A stretch of 48,432 nt of DNA from JALHOM01 sp964444225 (GTDB taxonomy: Bacteria; Patescibacteriota; Saccharimonadia; Saccharimonadales; 2-12-FULL-41-12), in the NCBI GenBank assembly GCA_964444225.1, contig CAYUFM010000007.1:1-48432 (forward strand). Reading direction: 5' to 3'. Below are positions 1 to 8,135 of this stretch, piece by piece (the first letter of the stretch is position 1; every line of letters starts with the position of its first letter). The translations under genes were made by a program, and so were the position numbers. Below the pieces are notes generated by a model. It saw nothing but the letters and a program-made list of their open reading frames with translations, ran no database searches and was not told the origin of the DNA.

Positions 1-16
1 GTGCTACAATACTATC

Positions 17-234
17 GTATAAAGTGTTCCTCCCTGGTTGCATATGGCTCACCAATTCAAGAGCCCCACTTTATGTGGGGTTTTTGAATTGGTGGACTTG
101 CAGAGCAAGTCAAGAACCCTGATTGCCCAATCGGGTGAGAAATGCCTGTGGTATTTCGCAAGGGAGCCAACTCTTGAAAACTGGTTTTCTAGACGATTGC
201 GACGGGCTCGCCGAAGGTGAGTCGATTCCCCGTG
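17..234 (+). ncRNA. Candidate structured RNA, family not identified
   Basis: An extended -10 (TGCTACAAT, ending at 10) predicts a transcript starting near 17. The segment folds into a multibranched shape. A helix of 26-35 with 161-170 (CTCCCT with AGGGAG, GTT with CAA) encloses a long hairpin at 50-94 (CACCAATTCAA with TTGAATTGGTG, topped by CCCCAC/GTGGGG), then GACTTGC/GCAAGTC, CCTGATTG/CAATCGGG and AAATGCC/GGTATTT. A GAAAAC/GTTTTC hairpin and a GGCTCGCC/GGTGAGTC hairpin follow. The position before a gene and the length would fit a housekeeping RNA such as 6S, but I see no diagnostic motif for RNase P, SRP RNA or tmRNA. The 60-codon ORF here is probably spurious. The 3' end is uncertain and no T-run terminator is visible. 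Confidence 0.4.
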
Positions 235-283
235 AGATCACCTGTAGTACAATTTAAGGATAAACAAGTAATGGGAGAAAGAT

Positions 284-763
284 ATGGACGAAGAACAAGA
301 TAGTTCCGTAAACAAAACCGACTCTAGCAGATCAAGTTCTGGCAAAATTATAGCTATAGTCTTGGCATTGGTTGTAATCGGTGCTGTGGCCTTCTTTTTG
401 ATGTCTAAAGATTCTAATAAATCATCAAACAATAACGAAACAGCTAGTAATACAGGAAACAATACTAAAAATCTTACTACTGGTAGCGATTTAGCCGGAC
501 CTCCTACGAAGGAACAAGTTGCGTTGCATAATCAAAAGTCCGATTGCTGGACGATTGTTAACGGTAAAGTTTATGATATTACCTCATATATCCCTCGTCA
601 CCCTGGTGGTGATGAAATCTTGCGTGCGTGCGGTGTTGATGGTACTAGCCTATTTGAGACTAGAACAACAGCTGACGGTCAGAAGATTAACGGTGGCGGC
701 TCACATAGCTCAACAGCGCAGAATCAGCTAAAACAGCTCGAAATCGGCACGCTAGCTAACTAG
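284..763 (+). CDS. Membrane-anchored cytochrome b5-like heme protein
   Basis: 159 aa. Residues 22-40 are one hydrophobic anchor after a short polar N-terminus, followed by a Ser/Asn-rich linker (about 43-70). The cytochrome b5 heme domain is 74-157, with the HPGG motif at 106-109 giving the first axial His (H106). The expected second ligand is H141 in a GGSHSS segment. The stretch between the ligands is about ten residues longer than in classic cytochrome b5. The domain would lie outside the membrane and carry one b-type heme for electron transfer; no reductase partner is adjacent. A GGGAGA ribosome site precedes the ATG, and a TACAAT -10 is at 248-253, so this gene has a true leader. It is convergent with the next gene. 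Confidence 0.85.
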   Translation: MDEEQDSSVNKTDSSRSSSGKIIAIVLALVVIGAVAFFLMSKDSNKSSNNNETASNTGNNTKNLTTGSDLAGPPTKEQVALHNQKSDCWTIVNGKVYDITSYIPRHPGGDEILRACGVDGTSLFETRTTADGQKINGGGSHSSTAQNQLKQLEIGTLAN

Positions 764-766
764 CCA

Positions 767-1669
767 CTACCTGTAAAGGATTGAGTTTATAAGACGAAGC
801 CGTCGAGGCTCGTTACCGGGTAGTTTTGATAAGTGGTCTTTTGCCAGTTCGGCGTGCTTGTGCATCAAGCCTGTTGCTTCATCTACTCCGCCGCAGGCTT
901 TAACAAAGGTCGTTCTTCCATTTTTTTGGTCGATTCCGCTACCCTTGCCTTCTTTAAGGTCGGTTGGATCTTGGGTATCTAAGATGTCGTCTTTTATCTG
1001 AAATGCTATTCCTAGGTTTTGGGCAAAGCTTATTGTGTCGGCAATTATTTCATCACTTGCTCCTGATAGTATGGCAAGAGGGACTGCACTAACCTCAAAG
1101 ATTGATCCTGTTTTCAACCTTGCAACCTCAGTAAGCGAGTCTATCGTCGCATTATTGCCGCCGGCTAAGTCGCGAGCTTGCCCTTCTGCTAGTTCAAGAA
1201 CTTTCTCTCCGACGAACGTTGTGACTTGCAAGGTTCGCTCTGGTCCAAATTTTTTGTTTAATCCCCCTAGGGCCGTAAGCGCAGACACGAGTAAATAGTC
1301 TGCGGTAAGTTGAGCTGTGGCCTCACCGTGTTTTATGTGGAACGCTGGCTGACCACGTCTTAGCTGAGCATTGTCTTGCTGAGGTAGGTCATCTTTTATA
1401 AGTGAACTTGTATGCAGTAAGTGTATTGGAACCAGTAGCTCTGAAGTTATGTCACTAGGTTTAATCCCAAAATCTTCAGCAAACATGTAAGCTATAAGTG
1501 GCCGAACTAGCTTGCCTGGTTGTCGCAGACCGTCTGTTATATATGGCTTTAAATTGTATGAAGAATCTATACAATCAGCAAAATTACGAACTTCAGTCTC
1601 AATATCTCGACAGACTCTGGCCTTAAAGTAGTCGAAAGGAACTTGCTCGGCACTATCTTCTAAGGACAT
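767..1669 (-). CDS. Polyprenyl (farnesyl/geranylgeranyl-type) diphosphate synthase
   Basis: 300 aa, trans-isoprenyl diphosphate synthase family, condensing allylic diphosphates with IPP to make lipid-carrier or quinone-type chains. The first aspartate-rich motif is IKDDLPQQD (about 91-99), followed by LRRGQPAFH. The second, FQIKDDILD, ends at 231 and is followed by a Lys-rich GKGSGID segment. Length is typical for the family. Chain length cannot be read reliably from sequence alone. On the minus strand a TATAAT lies seven bases before the ATG, so the mRNA is probably leaderless. It is divergent from the gene at 1756, with both promoters packed into about 85 bases. Confidence 0.88.
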   Translation of the reverse strand: MSLEDSAEQVPFDYFKARVCRDIETEVRNFADCIDSSYNLKPYITDGLRQPGKLVRPLIAYMFAEDFGIKPSDITSELLVPIHLLHTSSLIKDDLPQQDNAQLRRGQPAFHIKHGEATAQLTADYLLVSALTALGGLNKKFGPERTLQVTTFVGEKVLELAEGQARDLAGGNNATIDSLTEVARLKTGSIFEVSAVPLAILSGASDEIIADTISFAQNLGIAFQIKDDILDTQDPTDLKEGKGSGIDQKNGRTTFVKACGGVDEATGLMHKHAELAKDHLSKLPGNEPRRLRLINSILYR

Positions 1670-1755
1670 TTAGTATATTATACAATGGACGTCAATAATT
1701 GTTAAGCTTATAAGTATTGTGTATTCTTTAAAAAAGGGTATAATCATCTTTCGAT

Positions 1756-2196
1756 ATGCCTAGATTTATAAGTGACGATGGATCAGTAACTTTTGGTCCA
1801 GAAAAAAAAGAAGCATCTGGTTTAGAAAAAAGACTTGAACAACTCCAGCTACCAACTGCTCAAGAATTTTGGGCAAGAACGGTGGAGCAGGATCTTGAAG
1901 GTTTTAGGGATGGCAGAGTTCCATTTTCAGTTTTAATTTTAACTAAACATATGGTGGGCTATGTTCTTGCTGGGCGACATACAGATCCAGAAGTAGATCT
2001 TTTTGTGGACAACATATTTCCTGAAGAACTCGCTAACGCAGGAAAAGGTATGCCAAAGGCAGGACTAAAATATGCTATAGCAAGAGCAATATTAGATGAA
2101 AGAAATCGAGAAGAGTTTCTTGCATCGATTTCTCCTGAAGAAAAAAAGCTTACATTACTTGAGCTTGTTGAAACGTATCCAATAACTGAACAATAG
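1756..2196 (+). CDS. Conserved-looking hypothetical protein, soluble
   Basis: 146 aa with no signal peptide or membrane segment, and no family recognised. The protein is acidic with helical character; the middle part (about 45-110) includes a hydrophobic segment VPFSVLILTKHMVGYVL that looks buried, not membrane-spanning. TATAAT is at 1739-1744 with TTGTGT 16 bases upstream, and the ATG lies 11 bases after the -10, so the leader is at most about five bases. There is no ribosome site. It is convergent with the response regulator, with a one-base gap. Function is unknown. Confidence 0.6.
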   Translation: MPRFISDDGSVTFGPEKKEASGLEKRLEQLQLPTAQEFWARTVEQDLEGFRDGRVPFSVLILTKHMVGYVLAGRHTDPEVDLFVDNIFPEELANAGKGMPKAGLKYAIARAILDERNREEFLASISPEEKKLTLLELVETYPITEQ

Positions 2197-2197
2197 A

Positions 2198-2638
2198 TTA
2201 AAAATTCTTTAAAAATTCTACTAATTCAGTAGGAGTTATCTCGGCTTTTATGAGATAGGCGTCGGCTTCTTGCTCGATTTTTGCTCGTGTTTCTTCGTCT
2301 TGCTCTAGATTGGTAGCGATAATAATCTTTGCTTTTAGTGTAGAAATTGTACGTAGCTCATGCAGTACATCTATGCCCAGGAGTTGTGGGATCATAATAT
2401 CTAACAGAATAATATCAAACTCATTGCTTTTAGCACGGTCTAGCCCTAACTGTCCGTCGGCAATAATCTCTGCGGTGTATCCGGCTTTTTCTAGCGCCCT
2501 TTTATAAAGGTCACCGATAAAGGGCTCGTCTTCTATGCAGAGAACTTTTCTTGCTACAGGATTAGCTTGTGTGGTTACGGCCACGGGTTGCATAGAGGTC
2601 GAATTCTGTGGGGTGGCGGGTTTAATATCTTCTATCAT
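2198..2638 (-). CDS. Single-domain response regulator (CheY-like receiver)
   Basis: 146 aa. After about 30 Pro/Thr-rich residues there is one receiver domain with the acidic pair E36/D37, the likely phosphoacceptor D80 in ILLDIMIP, the switch T109, and K131 in YLIKAE. No DNA-binding or enzymatic output domain follows, so output must come through protein contacts or a further phosphotransfer. The gene starts one base after the stop of the upstream histidine kinase, so the pair is almost certainly cotranscribed and functionally linked. The stimulus is unknown. Confidence 0.9.
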   Translation of the reverse strand: MIEDIKPATPQNSTSMQPVAVTTQANPVARKVLCIEDEPFIGDLYKRALEKAGYTAEIIADGQLGLDRAKSNEFDIILLDIMIPQLLGIDVLHELRTISTLKAKIIIATNLEQDEETRAKIEQEADAYLIKAEITPTELVEFLKNF

Positions 2639-2639
2639 C

Positions 2640-4175
2640 TTATTGTCTTTGCATGCCGTGGTTTTTTATCCAGCCATGTGTTACTTTCTGTGATCCATTA
2701 TCACCGTCTTTTGTGACTTCGGCAAGCTTAGAGTAAGGTAAAAGCGTGAAGCCTACAGTTGTGCCCTGGCCTTCTTTTGATTTAACCCAGATATTTCCAT
2801 GGTGTGCAGTTACTATAGCCTTGGATAAAAATAGCCCAAGCCCAGTCCCTGTAACGTGTTTAGCGGTACGATGGTTGCGCAAAAATTTAGTAAATAGGTT
2901 TGGCACGACAGAATCCGGAATACCGACACCTTCATCACGTACTGTTGTTAGCACCATACCGTCGCTGTCTAAGACTGCCTCAACCCAGATATTCTTTGAG
3001 GTAGCCGGAGAATATTTAATGGCATTGTCTACTAAATTAGTGATAACTTCATTTACGCTGACTTTATCCAGGGCCACAGATGGAATGTTGGGCGAGATCT
3101 TTAATGAGAGTACTTTTCCGCGGACCACACAGCGCTCGCGCAAATTATCAACCATCAATGTTAGGCTGGAGCCCCACTCACCTTCCTTTAATGGTAGGCT
3201 TAGCTGGTTTTGGTCTGCCTTAACTACGTTTAGTACATTCGATAAAAATGTAGAAAGGTTTTGTGAGGATGCGTTTAATCGATTAAAGTATTGCTTGTTT
3301 TGTTCATCAAGTTTGCCGTCTAGCTCTTCTCTTAGGGCATCTACATAACCGCGTAAAATTGTGAGTGGTGTGCGAATTTCGTGCACAGATAGAGCTATGA
3401 GATTGAGTGCATCTTCCTCTACCTTGAAAGTCTCGTCATGATTAAAGAAGGCTAAAAGTGTTTCTATTCCGCTGGCGTGTTGCTGACGATATATTGCAGA
3501 GATATCGTAATAACTGCGAACCTCCCCACTTGGACCAGATGTAATATCGGCTTTACGCCAGATTTTGGTGCTGTTAATACTTTGTTCTTTGGAGGCTTTC
3601 AGCCAATCAGCAATGCTTTGATTTACAAAACGTATATTGAGTTGTGTTTCCAGGGGTAGTCCTACAGTTTCTGGTCCGAGTCCAAAAACATCTATAGCTG
3701 TTTTGTTGACAAACTTTATATTACCGAATGAATCTAGCCCAAAGATTCCAACAGGCGCTTGATTAATAATCTCTTGTTCTAAGACTGTTTTCTTAGGTTC
3801 TGCCGCTAATATCGCCTGTCCCACAGAAGCATAGTCATAAATTTGACGACTGAGTGTTCCTACAAGATCTTTTCCAAAACTCAGTTCGTCAACGTTAGGA
3901 GCAGCCACAAAGTGTTCATTTGGAGAAACGTGGAAGATTGCTTGAGCTAGATACTCGGTAGGTTTAGTTAGTAAATTACTCAAAATAATACTAAAAGTCA
4001 CGCTACAAACTATAACAATGGCTAGTATCAGGCTTATTATTACCACCGATTCAAGGTCGGTTTTCTCAAAAATTAAAAAACAGGCACCTCCAATAAAGAG
4101 GCCATTGATGATCATGCCAAAAAGCGTTCGGATTTTGAACGACTTCTTAAACTCAGCTAGGTGCCCACCACTCAT
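2640..4175 (-). CDS. Membrane sensor histidine kinase (PAS-HisKA-HATPase)
   Basis: 511 aa. Two membrane helices at about 20-37 and 43-68 are joined by a very short external loop, so the sensor probably reads the membrane or cytoplasm and not an outside ligand. A PAS domain (about 134-250) follows. The HisKA box is SVHEIRTP with phospho-His H265. The ATPase domain has an N box around N380/N384, a G1 motif DEGVGIP (414-420) and a G2 motif GTGLGLFLS (443-451). It is the first gene of a two-gene operon with the receiver protein at 2198. The domain order resembles PAS-containing WalK/PhoR-type kinases, but the signal cannot be assigned. Confidence 0.92.
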   Translation of the reverse strand: MSGGHLAEFKKSFKIRTLFGMIINGLFIGGACFLIFEKTDLESVVIISLILAIVIVCSVTFSIILSNLLTKPTEYLAQAIFHVSPNEHFVAAPNVDELSFGKDLVGTLSRQIYDYASVGQAILAAEPKKTVLEQEIINQAPVGIFGLDSFGNIKFVNKTAIDVFGLGPETVGLPLETQLNIRFVNQSIADWLKASKEQSINSTKIWRKADITSGPSGEVRSYYDISAIYRQQHASGIETLLAFFNHDETFKVEEDALNLIALSVHEIRTPLTILRGYVDALREELDGKLDEQNKQYFNRLNASSQNLSTFLSNVLNVVKADQNQLSLPLKEGEWGSSLTLMVDNLRERCVVRGKVLSLKISPNIPSVALDKVSVNEVITNLVDNAIKYSPATSKNIWVEAVLDSDGMVLTTVRDEGVGIPDSVVPNLFTKFLRNHRTAKHVTGTGLGLFLSKAIVTAHHGNIWVKSKEGQGTTVGFTLLPYSKLAEVTKDGDNGSQKVTHGWIKNHGMQRQ

Positions 4176-4254
4176 ATCTGATAGTATTCTACATTAAACA
4201 GCTTACGGTTAATAGTCTAATTCAAAATTCTGAAATATGGATTTACACTTTAGT

Positions 4255-5541
4255 TTATGGTGCGAAAGTAACAGCATTTGGCGCTTTAACCAAGGTTAAC
4301 CATGTCTGGCCGGGGTTAAGGCCTAGTGGCTTGCCGGTAGCGTCCGTGAAGGTAATTTGGCCTTTGTCTGATGCTTTAGTCCACGTTGCTTGGGTCACGT
4401 CGCCATCCTGGAAAATAAATGCTGTTCCAGACCCCGTAGTTTGATACACAGAGTAAATCCCGTTTTGACTAAAGCCCATTACTAGTGCAACAACAACCTT
4501 AGGGCTAATTTGTACGCCAGATCTATGGTCGTTATGTGGTGCTCCGGCCATACTGCGTTTGTAGGAGTTGGTTGTGGCGTCATAGTCATAGTGAGTGTTA
4601 TACAGAGGGCTTGATATGTTCATGTCTACTGTTCTGGCGGTGGGTGTAGCACTAGGCTTCTCTGCTTTTCGCAAGAAACTCTTAACGTCGCTAGTTCCGT
4701 ATCCTCGAGCTGAAATCACAGTATCCAAAGCAGAGGTTGAACTGTAGAGGTTGTGTGGTGCAAATCTGTCAGAAACGCGTTGAAAAGCTCCACCGTTAGC
4801 GCCATGGTCTAAATCTTTTAGGCCTAAGTCTCGCAGTTTTGCTAGTCCGTCGGCGCTACCCCCAGCATGGACAAACACAGGATCGAAGGGTGCTACCAGC
4901 TGAGCGTAGTATGGCCTAACAGACCTAATTGGTCCTATATAGTCTGGCTGGGCTTCTAAAAAGGATGCATTAAAACGAGTTATACCACCTTCGGCTATGG
5001 CCTCAAAGACCACGCCGGCTTGATGTAGCGAAGATTGTGGACGAGCGTCGGGACTGTTCTCTATTTGGATAGATGTTACCGGTCTTTTATTCACTTCAGG
5101 ATCAATCTGCACTCCTGTTAGTCTAGAGGCTTCGGTTTTAGGCTTAGGGGGTTCTTCGACCTTCTTTTCTACAACGGCTGGTGGAGTGGGCGTAGGCACA
5201 GGGTCTTTTTGCAAGAACATAGCATAGGCTCCTGCACCACTACCTCCTAAAACAAGCAGTAGCAATACACTAAACAGAATTTTCTTTTTTTTACTTAGGC
5301 CAGATAGCCATGAGCCTAGTTTCTTGAATGGGTTGCCGGGGCCTCTGCCCTTTCTCTTAGATTTTTCAGGAATAACGACGAAGCCTTCTTCTTGACTAGT
5401 TATGTCTGGTTCATCTTTGATTCCGGCAAAACTTTTAATCACCTCTTCTGGAGGTTGAATTAGCTCTACTTCTGTATCTGTCTTTTGGCCGTCTGTGAAT
5501 TTTGGTTTTGGACTGACAGACGTTCTTATGTCGTCTTTCAT
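4255..5541 (-). CDS. YerB-like DUF3048 protein, membrane anchored
   Basis: 428 aa. A polar cytoplasmic N-terminus of about 85 residues ends in a KKKK cluster. A single membrane helix spans about 88-110, then a Pro-rich linker, then the DUF3048 region (about 140-428) with family-like stretches such as RPVTSIQIENS, ARPQSSLHQAGVVFE, GPIRSVRPYY and DHGANGGAF. Characterised relatives such as Bacillus YerB are lipoproteins of unknown function; here a transmembrane anchor replaces the lipobox. TACAAT lies eight bases before the ATG, suggesting a leaderless transcript. An extracytoplasmic location is inferred from the positive-inside charge. Confidence 0.8.
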   Translation of the reverse strand: MKDDIRTSVSPKPKFTDGQKTDTEVELIQPPEEVIKSFAGIKDEPDITSQEEGFVVIPEKSKRKGRGPGNPFKKLGSWLSGLSKKKKILFSVLLLLVLGGSGAGAYAMFLQKDPVPTPTPPAVVEKKVEEPPKPKTEASRLTGVQIDPEVNKRPVTSIQIENSPDARPQSSLHQAGVVFEAIAEGGITRFNASFLEAQPDYIGPIRSVRPYYAQLVAPFDPVFVHAGGSADGLAKLRDLGLKDLDHGANGGAFQRVSDRFAPHNLYSSTSALDTVISARGYGTSDVKSFLRKAEKPSATPTARTVDMNISSPLYNTHYDYDATTNSYKRSMAGAPHNDHRSGVQISPKVVVALVMGFSQNGIYSVYQTTGSGTAFIFQDGDVTQATWTKASDKGQITFTDATGKPLGLNPGQTWLTLVKAPNAVTFAP

Positions 5542-5636
5542 ATAACACTATTGTAACATTTCTTGAGCTTGCCCCAAAAGCTTATGATTAAAAAGTATAA
5601 TTTCTAGAATAGTTTGTTAACTTTTATGTGGTGCTT

Positions 5637-5975
5637 TTAATGACCGATGTCGCTTGAGGATTCATTCTCTACTGTAATTACACCTCCATCTTTGCCTAGA
5701 AAAGCTCCCATTTCGTATGCAATTTTTAACGCTTGAGTTTCAAAAGATTCTGTTGCATCCCCAGACGGTTCTACTTTAGCCGTGACGAGAGATATCCTAG
5801 TTCCATCTTCATAAAGTATTGAAGTGTCCATGCCTATTTCTCCCAAGAAACCAAATAAATTGTCGGCTGTCGCTCTATCTAGTGGTGGATGAAAGCTAAG
5901 CACGGGTTCAATAGCTCCATCAGCAGTTGCTCCTACATATTCTAAAGTAATAAATTGCTTAGATTTTTTAGACAT
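5637..5975 (-). CDS. Hypothetical protein, about 112 aa
   Basis: A small acidic soluble protein with no recognised family, signal peptide or membrane segment. It reads as alternating strand-like and helical segments (FITLEYVGA, PVLSFHPPLD, ISLVTAKVEP, KIAYEMGAFLG). TATAAT sits six bases before the ATG, giving a clear leaderless promoter that supports the gene and its start. It lies alone between the YerB-like gene and gltX, both on the same strand. Confidence 0.55.
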   Translation of the reverse strand: MSKKSKQFITLEYVGATADGAIEPVLSFHPPLDRATADNLFGFLGEIGMDTSILYEDGTRISLVTAKVEPSGDATESFETQALKIAYEMGAFLGKDGGVITVENESSSDIGH

Positions 5976-6029
5976 AAAATTATTATAATATATAAATATA
6001 AATATTACAAATTTTTTATGGACTATCTT

Positions 6030-7484
6030 TTATGAAAAGTTGTTTATGCTAGTTTCTATTCTTTGGAGAGATTTTTCTTTGCCGAGGAGTTCTAGTGTTT
6101 CGGCCAGGGATGGGCTGGCAGGGCTTTGGGTTGTGGCAATTCTAATCAGGCTAAAGAGTATGCTCGGTTTTTGCTGGTTTTGATCCAGGAGTTTGTTCAG
6201 ACAATCGCGAATTTCGTCTACTTGCCAATCTGTTTTTTCTAAAGCTTCTTTGCTGGAAATCAGTAGATTTTTTAGTTTACTTGGCTCAATTTTACTTAGT
6301 TGTTTGTTGCCAGTAATAAGGTCTGGATTTACTGGTAGGTCTACAAAAAAGAATCGTGTTAACTCACTAAGTTCCTGAAAAAATTTCAATCGTTCTTGCA
6401 CAAGGCCGAGTACCTTTAAGCGGTAGTTTTGGTCAAACTCTGGGCTATATGCTTCTTTTGGCCAAAATCCGGTGTGTCCTTCTTTGATAGGATTATCGTC
6501 AAGTGGAGAAACGTAGGTATAGAGCTTATCTAGATCTATTTTTCTGATATGAGCTCCGTTAAGCCAGACTAAGCGGCGCTCGTCAAATCTTGCGCCAGAT
6601 CGCTGGACGCGCTCTAGTTTAAACTTTTGGATCAACTCATCGATTTCAAATACCTCATCTTCGGTGCCGTCATTCCAGCCTAAGGACGCCAAAAAGTTTA
6701 GCATTGCGCTTGGCAGATACCCTTCTTTTTTATAATCTAGTATGTCTTTGGCTCCGTCACGCTTGCTCAGTTTTTTGTTACCGGCTTCATTCATTATGTG
6801 TGGCATGTGCGCGAATTTTGGTAAATCAAAGCCTAGTGCCTCGTATAAATTCAGATAATTTGGCATACTCGGTAAAAATTCTTGTCCACGGATCACGTGC
6901 GAAATCTTCATCTCGTCGTCGTCAATAATATGAGCAAAATTGTACGTTGGAAAACCATCAGATTTTATCAATATAATGTCATCTATAACTTCTGGGCCGG
7001 TTTTTAATTGGCTCATAATTTGGTCATCCCAAGTGTATTTTTTAGGGTCAGACTTAAATCGAAGTGGTCTTGTGCCGTCCCAGTCGGTATTATTCCGCTG
7101 TTCCTCTGTTACGTGATTGCGGAAAAGAAAAGCCTTTTTGGCTTTTTGGTCTTCTTCGCGAAATTTTTGAACCTCTTCCGACGTATATGGGTCTACATAG
7201 GCACGGCCAGATTTAAGTAGTTTTTTAGCCCATTCATTATAAATATCAAGGCGCTCTGATTGTCTAAATGGCCCTTCGTCGGGTGATAGCCCTAGCCAAT
7301 CTAGGCTTTCAATAATATGAGCTTCTGCCCCTGCGACTTCGCGTGCTTGGTCGGTGTCTTCAATACGCAAAATAAACTGTCCACCATTTTGGCGCGCCAA
7401 AAGCCATGCAAATAGAGCCGTACGGACACCGCCAACATGCATATAGCCCGTCGGACTCGGCGCAAAACGTGTTCTTACTTCCAT
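6030..7484 (-). CDS. gltX: Glutamyl-tRNA synthetase (GltX), class Ic
   Basis: 484 aa, the usual length. It charges tRNA-Glu (and in many bacteria also tRNA-Gln) with glutamate. The N-terminal catalytic core has RFAPSPTGYMHVGG, the HIGH-type motif (residues 16-19), and the KMSKS-type loop KKLSKRDGA (about 237-245). The C-terminal part is helical, as in anticodon-binding domains. The likely -10 (TATTAT/TTATAG) lies within about ten bases of the ATG, again suggesting no leader. Whether the enzyme is discriminating cannot be judged from the sequence alone. Confidence 0.95.
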   Translation of the reverse strand: MEVRTRFAPSPTGYMHVGGVRTALFAWLLARQNGGQFILRIEDTDQAREVAGAEAHIIESLDWLGLSPDEGPFRQSERLDIYNEWAKKLLKSGRAYVDPYTSEEVQKFREEDQKAKKAFLFRNHVTEEQRNNTDWDGTRPLRFKSDPKKYTWDDQIMSQLKTGPEVIDDIILIKSDGFPTYNFAHIIDDDEMKISHVIRGQEFLPSMPNYLNLYEALGFDLPKFAHMPHIMNEAGNKKLSKRDGAKDILDYKKEGYLPSAMLNFLASLGWNDGTEDEVFEIDELIQKFKLERVQRSGARFDERRLVWLNGAHIRKIDLDKLYTYVSPLDDNPIKEGHTGFWPKEAYSPEFDQNYRLKVLGLVQERLKFFQELSELTRFFFVDLPVNPDLITGNKQLSKIEPSKLKNLLISSKEALEKTDWQVDEIRDCLNKLLDQNQQKPSILFSLIRIATTQSPASPSLAETLELLGKEKSLQRIETSINNFS

Positions 7485-7538
7485 TGACTCTATAATAACA
7501 GATTAGGAGATGTTCTTTAAAACGAGATTAAATTTAGT

Positions 7539-7774
7539 GTTCTTGCAACCAAGAACCAAGTTGTTCCTTTTTTGTCTGAAAAAAGGAACCGAAAAAGCAG
7601 ACAGGCAATTCCCGCAACATTACTCTATAAATATCTTCTTTTGTCTGTTGCTTGCGGAACTCCCCTTGGTCGCCCCTCACCATTAATGTTTTCTATAGGA
7701 TTATGGTGAGGGGTGGTCCTCGCAAATGATTCAGACAAAAAAGATATTTATAGAATCAGTTCCGGCAAAGCCTG
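7539..7774 (+). ncRNA. Structured repeat element, copy A
   Basis: Copy A of a three-copy element. In order: hairpin 1 GTTCTTG-CAAC-CAAGAAC (7539-7556). Hairpin 2 GTTCCTTTTTT-GTCTG-AAAAAAGGAAC (7563-7589), whose loop GTCTG is complementary to CAGAC at 7598-7602, a possible pseudoknot. A closing helix CAGGC (7602-7606) with GCCTG (7770-7774). A long arm, 7626-7647 with 7732-7752, of 21 pairs with one bulge. A conserved core GCGGAACTC...TTGGTC (7654-7671) facing GGTCCTCGC (7715-7723). A 13-pair apical hairpin (7671-7683/7703-7715). Copy B keeps the same architecture with different stem sequences, so it is probably a functional RNA or single-stranded DNA structure. The strand is chosen by agreement with B. 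Confidence 0.65.
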
Positions 7775-7884
7775 GAACCGACAAATGAATCAGTTCGCTT
7801 GCTCACTGAGTTCTTTATATGTGAAAACCAGTTTTCACATACTATTAATACTGCTGAACAAGTGAAGCAGTTCTATTTATACTC
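7775..7884. other. Spacer between element copies A and C with a perfect palindrome
   Basis: About 110 bases separate the two oppositely oriented copies. The main feature is TATGTGAAAAC/GTTTTCACATA (7818-7828 and 7831-7841), an 11-bp inverted repeat with only two bases between the arms, marking a near-central symmetry point of the 7539-8088 block. A loop this tight points to a DNA palindrome or protein-binding site as readily as to an RNA hairpin. No gene is visible. Confidence 0.5.
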
Positions 7885-8088
7885 CAGGCTTTACTAAAAC
7901 CGATTAATAAAACTAGTAATGGATAGTTTCTAGCTCCGAGGACTGTTTGAAGCGCCAAACCGCGAGTTCCGCAGGAGCCAATTAGACATTACTAGTTTTG
8001 TTAGTAGTTGTTTTAGTAACCGCCTGTGGGGTTTTTGCATACTTTTGAACCTATAGTCAAAAGTATGGCGAGCAAGCCTTTAGGCTTG
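7885..8088 (-). ncRNA. Structured repeat element, copy C (inverted)
   Basis: Copy C is read on the minus strand. It opens with hairpin CAAGCC-TAAA-GGCTTG (8088-8073), then hairpin ATACTTTTGA/TCAAAAGTAT (8066-8039). The closing helix is CAGGC (8026-8022) with GCCTG (7889-7885). The outer arm is TTACTAAAAC/GTTTTAGTAA, and the inner arm is an 18-pair helix (8004-7987 with 7921-7904) with two G-U pairs. The core GCGGAACTC...TTTGG faces GTCCTCG, with a short apical stem GTTTG/CAAAC. The core and the closing helix match copies A and B, while the arm sequences are entirely different but still paired. It lies just past the stop of the gene at 8136-9200. Confidence 0.6.
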
Positions 8089-8135
8089 ATTGAAATGGTG
8101 GCTAAATAGTTTGGCTTCTTTGTTGAAATAAGTAT

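Noticed and set aside
38..220. 60-codon ORF at the window start
   Set aside because: It runs through several strong hairpins of the candidate RNA, has no ribosome site and low-complexity composition.
7485..8135. Copy of a known riboswitch or T-box in the long intergenic region
   Set aside because: No diagnostic motif (T-box bulge, SAM, TPP or cobalamin cores) was seen, and no gene is suitably placed downstream of copy A on its strand.
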